This document shows positions 34,301 through 47,500 of a DNA stretch of 64,000 bases, one piece after another. The stretch lies in assembly GCA_032622095.1 (NCBI GenBank), contig CP136068.1, positions 128,593,989-128,657,988 on the forward strand, written 5' to 3'. The position numbers and the translations under genes are program-made. The notes beneath the pieces are model-generated. The model had not been told where the DNA came from. It ran no database searches and saw nothing but the letters and a program-made list of their open reading frames with translations. Each line of letters opens with the position of its first letter. Positions within the stretch are counted from its first letter, which is position 1. The stretch comes from Siphonodentalium dalli (Eukaryota; Mollusca; Scaphopoda; Gadilida; Siphonodentaliidae).

Positions 34301-34949
34301 TATCTGATTGAACCTAATCCACGCTTGTGATTGGTTGCTTGACATTCACTATTTCCATTAGTTCCGTCCCCAACACGATAATCCACTTCCTAATTTTAGC
34401 ACATCCACTATCACTGGGAAAATCCAGAAATATATTCTTAGCATGCACACTATTCTGGGGAGGTAATTTGAAATTCATCTCTGCCTCGCTGGAAAAGTTC
34501 CAACATTTCTTTATCCGAAATGTCTTTGTATTCGACAACTTGAGCACAATAAATGATCGTAAGCAAATTCTTTATTTTATTTGTAGTTCCACGTCTTTGA
34601 TGTGAGGATTTATCCTGTTCCTGTATTTGCTGATCAGAACATTGCTTCGATATTTTTTGTTCGTACTTATCAAAATTTTCAAAGACATCTCGGTAGAAAA
34701 AGTATTAAATTGTTCAAGAGTTAACATGATCTGTTTGTGAATTGTTTGACATTATGGAATCTGGGAAAGCATGAAGAATGTTTTATAAAATATAATAATT
34801 ATTACGTTGTCATTGACTATGCTAAATAGTGGTCCTTGGTGGAGGAATAGTACCCTCATGACTATTTTGGCATAGTCATGTGTACTGCCATTTTGGGAAT
34901 TTGATAGAAGAGGAATAATTCAAAATTATTCTTCACAAAAATGATTCAA

Positions 34950-35560
34950 AATGCTTTGCGGGATAGCATCACTAAATTCATCCTCTGGGGGACCTCATTC
35001 TGCAAATGATAGACATACTATTTGCAGGCTTGCTCCTACCACAATCTGCTCCGTCACCTGAACAGACTGTTAGATTTCATCTTCTTGCTGAGAACTGGAG
35101 CTTTATTCGCTGTCATCCATGCCGGGAGTTTACGCTTCATTCCTTGTGATTCAGACTGTGATTCAGTTCCCTGGGAATCAGAAGGTGCACCCTGAAATTT
35201 AATAAATGTTATATTAAATGGAGACCAAGTCTGAGTTTTGTGTGCCTGTCATTTGCAGAATGAGGGTGAATTTAGTGACGCTATCCCGTATAGCATCACC
35301 AAATTCACCCTCTGGGGACCTCATTCTGCATGGCCTCATCTGCTATGGGAGACATAGACCCAGATTGAATATCCCAAATGGTGAATATTGTAATGTACAC
35401 CCATTGGGAACCTAGATTATTCAATGTGTCGTCTGCCAATTTGGAGATATAAAGAAACTAAACTAAAAAATAAAAATAGAATCTATGCGGGATAGCATCA
35501 CTAAATTCACCGTCTGGGTACCTCATTCTGCAAATGACAGGCACATTAAACTCAGGCTTG
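34950..35560. mobile_element. Composite CAGAATGAGG element fragments around the WRN last exon
   Basis: A half hairpin at 34959-35006, a complete hairpin at 35257-35330 with the internal segment (GAATATCCCAAATGGTG, CACCCATTGGGAACC), and a half hairpin at 35485-35545 (ending CTCATTCTGCAAATGACAGG). The WRN terminal coding exon lies between the first two pieces. Confidence 0.75.
35054..35191 (-). CDS. WRN: WRN terminal exon (q): basic nuclear-localisation tail and stop
   Basis: 138 nt including TGA at 35054-35056. It encodes a Ser/Gln-rich linker, then [20 protein letters not shown] and KMKSNSLFR. Vertebrate WRN ends 'RKRRLPVWFAKG...KKL...GGLFS', so both the KRKLPxW block (nuclear-localisation type) and the LF-ending tail are kept. 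Acceptor TTTCAG. No obvious poly(A) signal stands out before the repeats that follow. Confidence 0.92.
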   Translation of the reverse strand, partial: GAPSDSQGTESQSESQGMKRKLPAWMTANKAPVLSKKMKSNSLFR

Positions 35561-38500
35561 ATGGAGACTGTATGCCAATTTCATTAAATTCATGGTAACA
35601 ACAATGATCTAATATCATTAATATGTGGAAAAATTATTTATTTGAGTCAAAGATGTCTTGTGTAAATTTTCAGGTTTGAAATCCAAGATGGCTACTGGCA
35701 GCCATGTTTTTAAACAAATTTCAGAGAAAAGGGGAGGCTCCCATCTAGAGGTCTCCCCGAAGATCCATGTGAAGTTTGGTGATGATGGAATGAAAGATGT
35801 GACCTGTAGTGTGTGCTAACGGAAATTGTTGACGGATGCACGGATGTACAGACGGATGGATGGACAGACAAACTGATTACATAATACAACCTTTTTTCAA
35901 AAGGGTGTATAAAAGGTGTTATTTTGTCATTTTGCCATTTACCATTATCATAGCCATTACATCATGAACAGAAACATAATATCAATATCCAATTGTAGAT
36001 AAATTGGTGTTTGAGTATAGAACTTTTTGAAAATTTTGGATAAATTTTAAAATATTTGTTTTATGATGCTCTCTTTGTGTGGTGAGGGGGGGGGGGTGCC
36101 TGAGAACACAGAATATTTTTATTCATTTACTTGGCCTTAGATCATATATTTTCTCTCACCTTTTCCACAACAAGGGGTTCGACGATAGTCGAGGAAGACA
36201 CAGATTCTGGAGGAATACTGAGGACTAGAGTTCCGCCCTGGCTAACTTCCTGACCATATTTCTGCACGAGTTGCGCGATGACGACTTTGATGTGGTGATA
36301 CTGGACATAGTCTGGGAGAATGTTCTTGATTTGTGTCAAGGAACTAATGTCTGCAATGAAAAGAAAATATATTATTCAATATTCATGCTATCTGGCTGTG
36401 CTAACACATGGGTTAATACAGGGCATCTGTGTTAGGAAGTTTTTTCCAACTATTATCTGACAACCACCCCTTAGAAGCAAAACATTTAATTTGAATATTA
36501 GCAGGACCCTACAGTATTACATTTATATATGTTGGTTTACTGAGACTGCAAACTACATACCCTGATACATTCGTAACCATAAACACAATTAATTTTTTCT
36601 AGTCTAAAGTGCAAGGCTCAAAATAAGTGGCCGGTCACAGTCATTGTCCAATGAAAAATAGCTTACGTCCAGTGCACTTCTGTATCTGTCGGACATTTTG
36701 TCCCATGCAAATTTTTAAACAATCTGTATCCATGGAGCCACTACTGGCCAAATAGGACATTGAAGGTAAAACATTGTTCAGTACTGTAACTTATGTATAG
36801 ATCCATTCTAAACCCACTCTTTGATCAAAATAATGTGTATTTACCACTTTGGACATGACATTGTCAAATTGATAATCTTAATTAAAATTATAATTTTATT
36901 GGTGCGATAATTTAGTTCTGGTTCAGGTTTTAATTTTATACAATATTTCATCTAACGGAAGATAGATAGAACACGTGTTTCGAAATTCGTGTAAATGAAA
37001 TGTCAAAAAGAATTCTCGATGCACGTTTGATTTTATTCATTGAATTATTAAACACATAGTTGTACTGATATGATATTTGACCTTGAATTGTCCTGTGATT
37101 ACATAAATAATACAGGACCATTAAATCGGTTTCAGTAAGTCACATGTCCTATCATTCTGAAAAATTGACAGGCATCATTTTAGAAATGACCAGCACCATC
37201 CATTTGGTCAAAAATAAATTATTTTGAGCCTTGCTAAAGTGAGAATAGGGAGAAATCACTCAAATGCTCTCTACTCTGAGCGAGCACCTAAAATATCTAA
37301 AACAGAAAGCTATACCTCCTTGTATCGATGGACCGCGAATGATGTCTGTGATCATTTCTTGCATTTTAGCCGAGAGCCCCATCCTTTTGACATCCACAGA
37401 TAGTCCCACCTTGAGGGCCTCACATAGATGAGTCCCGACTGTGGACGTCTTCAGTCCTCTAGATGACGCTACCTCCTCCTGAAATGCATAAAAGGTACTC
37501 AATCTGATCAGACGGTCCCCATATCATCAAGTTACAACAAAAACATTTCTTCAAAATACACTTTTGTTATCAGAATCAATTAATTACAAAAAATAATGCT
37601 AACCGCTGTCAACTATGGTATCAAATTTCCCAAAACGTGTTATTTATCAACATGTTGTTCAACAAAATAAGGCCATATTATCACTTGAATATCACGAAAT
37701 TTGGCCGTATTACCACTTGAGTTTAGAGTTATCAATCTTCATCTGCAATTTTGTCCATGACAGTCAATTTGACAACTGTTTTCTGGTCCACAAATAATTA
37801 TCCATTTCGAGAAAAAACAAATTTAAAAAATTGATATCTGATCATTCTGAGCTTTGATTTTTGGGTTCCTCGACCTGAATCAAATATTTTTACCCCCAAA
37901 GCCGAAGAAATAGTAATTTGGGAGACTCACATATATATAAGAGAATGCATTGGCACACGCTTTTTCTCAAAATTACAGGAAGCTCTAGTCAAGAAAGGGT
38001 CAATCAAAAATGATAGAATGAAACAAGTGTGAACTGGTTAAAGACATATTATGGACATGTCAGGGTGCATGAAATTGATAAGTTAGTATTTGGGCACTGT
38101 GCCAACTGGAGGAATGTAGAATTCTATTAACATCCTCGAAAATCTCAACGAAATCAACCACACCACTCCATAGAAAACATTGCCTGAACAAGGCGCAATT
38201 GCAAATATTTACATCTCCATTCGGGATGCAACAAACAGCGATAAACCAACGCAAATGATTTTGCCATCGAGAGTCATTGAATTTAATTGAGATATAAGAA
38301 TGACGGTGTGTCTTTAAAATTTGGATTTATATTCGTAAAAATAACTATTTTGAGCAAGATTATCTAAATTTTTATTTGACCACTCTACCGGAGTGTTTCA
38401 CATCACTTTAATGTTAGGACACACAAGTTGATTATCTGTTTCTCGGACACTATTAATTTTCAAAATAGTCCGGCAAGATTTTATTTTTATAATATACAGT

Positions 38501-41500
38501 AATTACTGTACCTAGAAAATTACCCAGTTCACAGGTTTTTATTCCCCCTCTTTACAACAGAAATTTCCCTGCAGACAGGTATTTATGTGAACTTCGGAAT
38601 TATAACAAAAACATTGATCGGTATGAAAATGACATTTCTTGAACAGCCCAAGTAAATTTAGTTTTAAAAAACCAGAAATAAAACTTTATTTTTATCAGAA
38701 ATATTAACAAATGGAAATATCAAACACAAGTTAAAATGTGTCTAGTTAGATTTATGGCCAGTAGTGGACAGAGATTGTGGACATCACATTGTAAAACCGA
38801 GTGGCAGGATTATTTATTATTTTGATTTTTCGGTGGGCCATAAAAAGCACCCAGCAGACCATATTTTTATGAAGAGGCAGATGTCTGAGAAACAGAAAAT
38901 TAATTTTGTGTTGGCTCTACTGCACAAGTTTGTTGTGACAAGATGGTACATTAACGAAAGCCGTAGGTTCAAGGAGCATAACACGGAATAACAGTGCAAT
39001 AACTATAACATACAGTAAAACATCTCCAAACTGGACCCTCTATTAACCGAATCCCTCTCCATATTGAACGATTTCAATTCACCCAAGTGCATTCTGACTA
39101 AAATTACCTCTATAATCCAGAAACTTTCTATTCCGAACATCGGACAGCTTTTCTAGTCCATAAGTGAACAAATACATTAATTTTTACCTCTGAAATCCGA
39201 ACACGGAAATCAACACCAACTGAACGTACATGCTATAGATTTGACATACTTGATGCTGAGCTCTTATTGGCTTTGGCGAGAGAGATTAGTTGGTGTGAAG
39301 CGCTTGTGATGGCCGAAAAGATCGAGTGATCATCTCCATCACCCCATTGGCTTTGGTGAAAACTGCGGATCCTTTATAATTAAAGCTGTATTGGTGACAA
39401 TACACTGCCATCGTGTACTTTTAGCGAGCTTCATTAGTGTTTTGTTTGGACAGTGGTCGTAAAAATAAAAGTCCACCTCAGCATAATGATTGATTTAAAA
39501 ACATACAGGTATTATCGGTGCTCTATTCTCCGTGAAGTCACCAATGTTCACCCAATGTGTCAAATAAGCATAGTCATCTAATATAACACCTGCTGTTATA
39601 ATCCGGTTCAAAGCGTTCGCCGAACAAATATACACTAATTAAATCTGGCTGTAAGTTTATTCAACAGTACGACACTACAAAACATGCGCTACATTAATAT
39701 TTTCGGCGACATTTTCAAATCATCGCAAAATTTTTCATTTTCAGTCTTATCTATATACCGGTACATGTATTACTATTATGTCTTATTAATATACCATGTT
39801 TTAACTCTTATTATACTATGTTTTATCTATGTTATTTATATTTTATTTGGTACTTTATTGAACAAAGTTAAATTCAATAATGAGTTGGTTGTGCTTCGAC
39901 AACTCTTAATAATGACGTCAGTACATTCCGATCGTAGTACGATTTTCTATAAACTTTGAACCTTGAAAACTTTAACTTGTAGTATTCTGAAAGTCAGCTT
40001 GATACATGTATTGCTACATTTAAATGAACAAATTAGTGAATTAGGTTGAATATACCTCAAAAAAGGCCCACTTAATTTTTGAACCCCCAGAAAATTTTAT
40101 AAAAATATATGCCATATTATATACCTTTGGAAAGAGGAAGTTCCAAAACATTGTATTATGAACTTATTTGGTATAATAAACTGTGAATACGTTGTTTTTG
40201 TTGTGCTCTGTGCTCAAGTTTCATTGTTTTCAATGGAAGGGGAATATCTTTATATCTTAAGATATAGAATTAATCCACTTCCATTGAAAATACATTTTTA
40301 GTTTGAATTCTGTTACATTCTGGGAGCCATAACGGGGGAAATCTTTCTATGATTTCAGCTGTTTTCTATTTCTCTATGGGCATCTTCTGAGACACAGACG
40401 TTTCAAATGGTGATGAATTATAGTATTTTAATCATATTTTATAGCATAGATTGTTATTAAAACGGTATATCAAGGCACTATATAAAACATAATTGGTGAC
40501 TCGAAAATTAAATGGGCCTTGAATACATTTTCCACTAAAAGTAATCCATACCGTAAGTAAAAAGTAAAGGGCAAGACATTTATTTTTATTGAAGTATTGA
40601 AGCATTCTGTATTGTGCTGTATTTCCAGGTATTTCACAAATATATTTAAACAAATGGTTGTGTGATAAACTGATATCAATTTGACCGCGTGTAAGCTCTC
40701 ACTGAGCTGTCCGATGAATGGCAAGAAGCCATATTTCTGACTAAATCCTGAAAAGTTACCCATATTTCTGCTGTGGTTAAGGAGTCGACTATTTAGACAT
40801 TACTATACCAGTGTGCACTTACCATGCTCTTCTTGTCTTGTTCAAACATAAGGTAGGAAATTTTTTGTGTTTCCGTTAGGCGCCCTATGTTCTCTGATAA
40901 ACATGACGAATTCTGAAGATGAAAAATAGTACCCAGCGATGAACAAAGATCATTTCACCAAAGGTCTTCGCAATGGGCACATTAGAAAAGTCAGGGATGT
41001 TTATAAAACAACTATCATGAACAAGTACATGTAAAAATATATCAACTTTGTTGTCATTAATAATCGACTCCTCAACCACAGGAGAATTATGGGTAATTTT
41101 CAGGATAAGTGTCGGAAATATGGCTTGTTGCCATTCATCGGAAAGCTCTCAGTGAGAACTTTCCGATGAATGGCAACAAGCCATATTTCCGACTAAATCC
41201 TGAAAAATTACCCATAATTCTCCTGTGGTTAAGGAGTCGATTATTATCCAATACCATTTTGTATGGGTACTCTACTTCGAAATGTCTTTACTCATCTTTC
41301 CGTCAACCGATGCCCACCACCATTCCATCAGCAAAATGATGGTAAAATAAAAGCACCAACCACGGATATCCAGAACTCAATGTTTGATTTTCTGAAATTC
41401 TAGGAATCCAACATAAAATGAACTGTTCGAACTGGATTAAAGAATGTAAACGTGCGCTTGAACATTAGGCCTACCATTTAGCAGGAGGGCAATCCTTGCC

Positions 41501-44500
41501 CAGATAACAAAACAGTTGTTACCCTTTTCTCGTGAGACATGGGGATTTATTGACGCTCTCGACCTAGAATCTCAAAACGGAATCAGTCGGAAGGAACTTA
41601 TGTCTATAACCCCCGCCAAACTTCGTTTGCCGGGGATAACAATAGCTATGAGTGAATCCTATAGTATATTTTTTATAACAACATACAAGTAACATTAATG
41701 TGAGTGTGATGAACAATTGACATTAACCCATTCAGTACCAAGTCCGATTTTTGTATCAACCCATATTTCCTTGATCATTTTTCAAATTTATTGATTATAA
41801 TAATGTGATACATTGACATTATTATAATCAATAAATTTGAAAAATGATCAAGGAAATATGGGTTGATACAAAAATCGGACTTGGCACTTAAAGGGTTAAC
41901 CTCTTGGTAGCTTGTATCCAGAAACGCATTCATCTTGAGAGAGTTTTCCAAGCAGAAATCATCGATGGTTGTCAGCAGTGAATCTCCAAACTTGTTAATT
42001 TTCGCCTCAGGAAAGTCTTCTATTTTCAGCATGTTCTCTTTGTTGCTTGGCCTGAAAAATGATAAAAGATTCCAACTCAAAAATGTGCAAAGAATTTGGG
42101 GGCCTGGGAAGCTTCGAGTTTGATGCGATTCAAAGAAGTTGGGTGTGATTTGATGAGAAATCGGCACTGGAGATTCGAAAATTTGAGAATCGTTCATGGT
42201 CGGACACAATCTCCTCCTATTCTTCAAAAGATGACCTGATATTGGCACCCTAATTGCTCAATTAGATCGCTCAATGGTGAGTCGAGCCTCCAAATCAACA
42301 TTTCCAGATAAATAAAGATGAATAACTCTAGAGCGGAAAACCTGAATTGAGAATAATTACAAAGAGCTCTACGTTAAATGAAACATATCTGGCTAATTTT
42401 AAAAACCGAATGATATCCCTTTGTCCTAAAAGTACAGAGGAGAAAATAATACTGAGAAATAATGGTCCAGCCAAGCGATAATACTACAGGTGTGTTCAAA
42501 CATAGCTAATATGGGCAGGTTGATTAAAGGTCAATAGTGAGAACATTTTCAAGAATTATAGTCATGCGAAACATTCCTCTGGGTTGATCGATTGGGGATG
42601 AAAAATGAAAGTTGCTTAAATCAGATATCTCACAAATTTTATAGCCACATTAGCAGCAAAATGCCATTCACATATACAATAACTTTCATTGGCAGATTTA
42701 TTAATGTTATTTTATCAGCAATTAATTTGTCATAAATTAAGAAACAAAGATTTACAATTATGTGTAATTCATATCTTTTTCTGCTTGAAATTTGTTGCTG
42801 AATTTGCTCTATCAGTTGACATTTTCAACAATATTAGTTGAATTTTGAGTGGGCATAGGACTTGGTTACCAGCTTTTTAGTGTGATTCACTGAGATAAGC
42901 ACACAATTGTGTTTAAGACAAGGTCAACCTTTTTTAAATACAACTTACAAGCTGTGTGTCATCGGAAGTCATGTGTAAGCAGTTTCTCACCTGAATTTCG
43001 TAAGGTCAAGCAGTACTTTATTACTGGCGATGGAATGTGGCATGTAACCGTTATCCTGTGCCATCTCGTTTCTCTGTCGTACCAACTTAGCGTACAGGCT
43101 ACTCTGTAATGATAATTAGTTCAAAAGTTGAAATTCATGTAGGCTCATGTGAACTTTCAAGATTCGATTCAATATGAAATCACGCAACATGTTCCGAGTC
43201 GATTCAAAATGATTGTGAAAATTTGATAAATTTTCAAACCCTCCCACAGACTTGTGCATCTTTCTCTAATATATAAAAGAAAATGTCATTAAAACATAGC
43301 CTGTATCTCGTTTAACAGAAGGGAGATAACCACATACGTAAGTGTATTGCATCAATCATTAGGGTAAACAGCATTCTGGACTCCTTAACCTTTAACCTCC
43401 AGGCATACTCAGGGCTGGCATTATCAAGGAGGGCTGGTGGGCTGCCCGCCTACAGCCCGCGCAAAATTATTTGAGGAGGGCTATTAGCAGCCCTCCTAGA
43501 ATTGCCCAAGTATCAGATAACTTGGTTTGCTATTTGTCAATATCAAATGTAAAAGTGATATACCATAAATACAATGATGACAACATGGACTTTTCTGATC
43601 TCTTGTTATTAATAGCTTATTTAAATCATACTGTCATTGCTAAAGCACAATATATCTCAACAAAAACATGACATCATTAACTGGGGAGGGCTATAGCCCA
43701 CCTCGGCTGATTGAGGAGGGCTGTTCTTAGTCCGCCTGAATTTTTGAGAATGCCAGCCCTGCATACTTTGTGGAGACGGACGAGGCTTGTCGATTGTGGT
43801 AAACATGTGGGTTGTTGCAAATATGTCCAGAACAATATTTTGAGGCCTGATCAATACATATTTAATTGAAACTAAAATGCTAATTTATTTAAATAGGATA
43901 ATTACATTGGGCAGAACTGAACGGTGAGTGTAAGAATTTCAAAAAGTTCCCAATATTTAACATTTCTATCCAAAATCAATTTTCAGTTTGATATTTTTCA
44001 CTGAGATGTAATTATAAGTATTAATCACGTATCCTACTTAAACAGATTAAAGACATCATTCTGAATAACAAACTGTTCATTAACCCTTTCATGACACTGC
44101 GCTGGTGCAGCATTAAAGATCCTGTGCCAGCGCATTCTCTTATATATAGGGAGCCTCGCATATATAAGAGAATGCAATGGCTTACAAGGTCAAGGTGAAT
44201 ATTGTTAGACCAATGTATTCTCTTATATATGTGATGCTCCCTATGGGAGACTCGCATATATAAGAGAATGCATTGACACAGGGATTTCGCAAAAATTCAG
44301 GAAGCTCCAGTCATGAAAGGGTTAATTGCTTTCCTATGTTAGGAAACCAGGATTCCTTAACCCTTTACCCAACAGAACGGCCCTGTGCCAATGCATTCTC
44401 TTATATATGCGAGTCGACCATAGGTCGCCTCGCATATATAAGAGAATGCACTGGCTGAACACATATTAAAAATGATAAAATTGTCAAAGAATGTAGAAAA

Positions 44501-47500
44501 ATATTATAAAAATTGTTAAAAAAATGTAAGAAAAAATTATAAAATTGTTAAAGAATGTAAGAAAAAATGGTAAAAAGTGTTAAAAAAAGATTTTGTTTAG
44601 GCCAATGCATTCTCTTATATATGCGAGGCGACCTATGGTCGACTCGCATATATAAGAGAATGCATTGGCACAGGGCATAACTGTAACCATCACAATGTGG
44701 TCAATGCACCGGTTCCAATGATATCCATATTTGTATGGTGTTATTGAGACAGACGGAAGATATTTTAGGCTGTTGAAGCTTTATTTGGGCGTTTTTGGCC
44801 GTTTTGTTGGGTAAAGGGTTAACCCTTTCTTTACTAAATACTAATTGATGAATAGTTGTGGAAATGTTCAGAGAATAAGTTAACAAATAATAGTCTGAAC
44901 ATTTACCACCAATTAATATACACCCTTCTGTACAGACTGTACTTGTATCATCTGTTGTCTGCTTATATTACCCCTACAGATGAATAATAGACTATTCCAA
45001 TGTATACTTTTATAACAATGGGAGAATCCATTCAGTAAAGAAAGGGTTAATCACGGACCTGGAGTTGCGCAATCTTGAGGTCCTCCTCCGTGGGCTCTGG
45101 TGCTTCCACTTTAGGCTGGTTCTCTTTCTGCACCTGTATCATGTAGTTCTTTGGAGTCCATGTTGGTTTTGGTTGAACATGAACGGTGGGACTGGACAAA
45201 TAATGATTGCATCATTAAATATGAATCGTAAATCACAAACTTATATCAATTGCTCTACTTAGAGATTCATATGTTTGTGAGACGGCAGGATTGTGTTTAT
45301 AAAGCATGATAATTTTTTCAATATTTTCCATTAAATTTTTTATACCGGTACAGCATATCTATTCTGCTAAAATAAATACATACATATACGATAATAGCAT
45401 AATGTGTTTTGAAATGTGAGTTATCTCAATGAGTTAGAAGTATGATACTTCTAACGAGTTGAGATAACACACATCTCAAAACACTATGCTATTGCTGTAT
45501 TTATCTTATGCCGACTGACATTATAATTTTTGGGCAAATTAAGCCAAATTAATATCAGTTTTGAGAAGAAAAAAAACATGCAATTTGGTCATTTCGAAGA
45601 GTAATTCCCATTACGCATGAATACGCAGTTACAGTACATGTGATGAGGTCGCAGATTTATGGAACATTGGGGTGATTTGTCAGTAATAAACAAGATACAA
45701 GTCCTGATTTAATATTCATCCATGTTCAGAAATCGGAACTGAAATTCGTTCAATCAAAATGTCAATGTTCTCAAACAAAAAGCAAAGTCTTTCAAACTAT
45801 TATAGTTCAGAATTCACTAGATTGAAAATTAAAATGCACATTCTCAGAAAAGTGTACATCGTAAACTTTTCAAAATTGTGTGCGGTGAAAGCTGTCTAAA
45901 ATGACAGGCAAAAATAGCAAAAGCTAACCATTAGTCCTATTGCGGACACTTATTCATCTTTCATTGTATATGTAGCTACATTACTATTTTATTCCACTTG
46001 TATGCATTAATTTATTCGTTTAAACCATTTGAAATGCTAGAGTAGAAATTTCGAGGCAGGAGTTTTTGTTGAAAGTTGTCGTGAGTTGAAAGGTCACATT
46101 GCGCATAGTCCTTTCTTATATAATATAATACACATATGAAAGATATAGCTAAAATTTAATACAATGTATAACATCAAACCCGTATAACATAAAACAATAA
46201 TCTTCAGTATTACAATCAGGGAATTTTTGATAAATTTTGATAAATCATTAAACCTGAAAACTTTGTAAATGTGCAATTCTTACGTGAATGTGACGATTGT
46301 TTTTTTGACATTTTCTTCGGCAGCCATATCCGCATTAGGAATGAGTTCAAGTGGTTGTTTTCCCATCAACCAACACCTCGCCTGGTTTGACAGATCCACG
46401 GTTGAGCCAAACCCACCCTCAATGGCCTTCTCTCTCAGGTAACCCTCGCAAATCATGCACTTCGCTGTAATAATCAAATATTTAATGTGTGATGTCATAA
46501 TGGAACTAAGAATACTTCCAGATGTGAGTTTGGGTAACAAATGGGGCATTTATAGTGACACACAGAGTATCACCTGCCAAGGTCACTTTCCGCTGAGGTT
46601 TATTAATATTCTGATATGGCTTAATTTGAAAGATGTCTTAATCTGGCCTGTGATGGCTGAATAAAACCTGCATGAATACCAAAAATTATTAAAATTGGTT
46701 CATATTTGTTTGGAGTTGTCAAGTTGGACAAACAATATCGCGAAAAATTTACAAACTAAGGTCGATAACTCAGACAAAATGAAAAGTGTCATTGGGCACT
46801 CTTTTGAAAGTATTCGTGATGCCAAACCTCCATATCAAATTACCAAATAAAAGATATGATTTCCCGATAAACAAAGAAGGATAACTCTAAAATGGAAAAC
46901 GTGAACAATGTTATTTGCCCCTCTTTTGAAACCTCATGATGGTGAACAATCATACCAAATATATGAATGGATGGACAAAAAGCACACATTTTCAGATAAA
47001 CAAAATGGCTGTTGGAGACCATGTTTAAAAAAAAATTGACAGTTCCCATCAGGAGGCCACTCCAAAGCAGGCCTCAGCTCACAAGGCGACTCGGGCGAGA
47101 TTGTCGCCTTACTGTCGCTGACTTCGCCCTATCGTCGCTCTAAGGCGAAATCGAAGTCATTCATTTTTGTTCTAGTTTTTTCCCAGACATGTCCGTATAT
47201 AGATGAATTGTGGCGGCCATTCCAAAAAGAAACAGACGATGCAGAGACAAAGACCCAAGTGTTTAAAATAAAAAATAAAATATGACCTATTGTTTTGTGT
47301 TGTTATTCAGTCGCCTTTGTTCCCTTTGCGGTAATGAATGTTAATCACGAATGTTTTGACACGCTGAAAACACGATGAGATGTTCGCATCTGTGTTGTTA
47401 CTGACCATCGTGAGTGTCACAAATAAATGTTTTAATTAACTTATAAGACCGCATTTTTTGAAGAGACCGCTTCCGTAAATAAATGTCAAGTTTATTGCTT

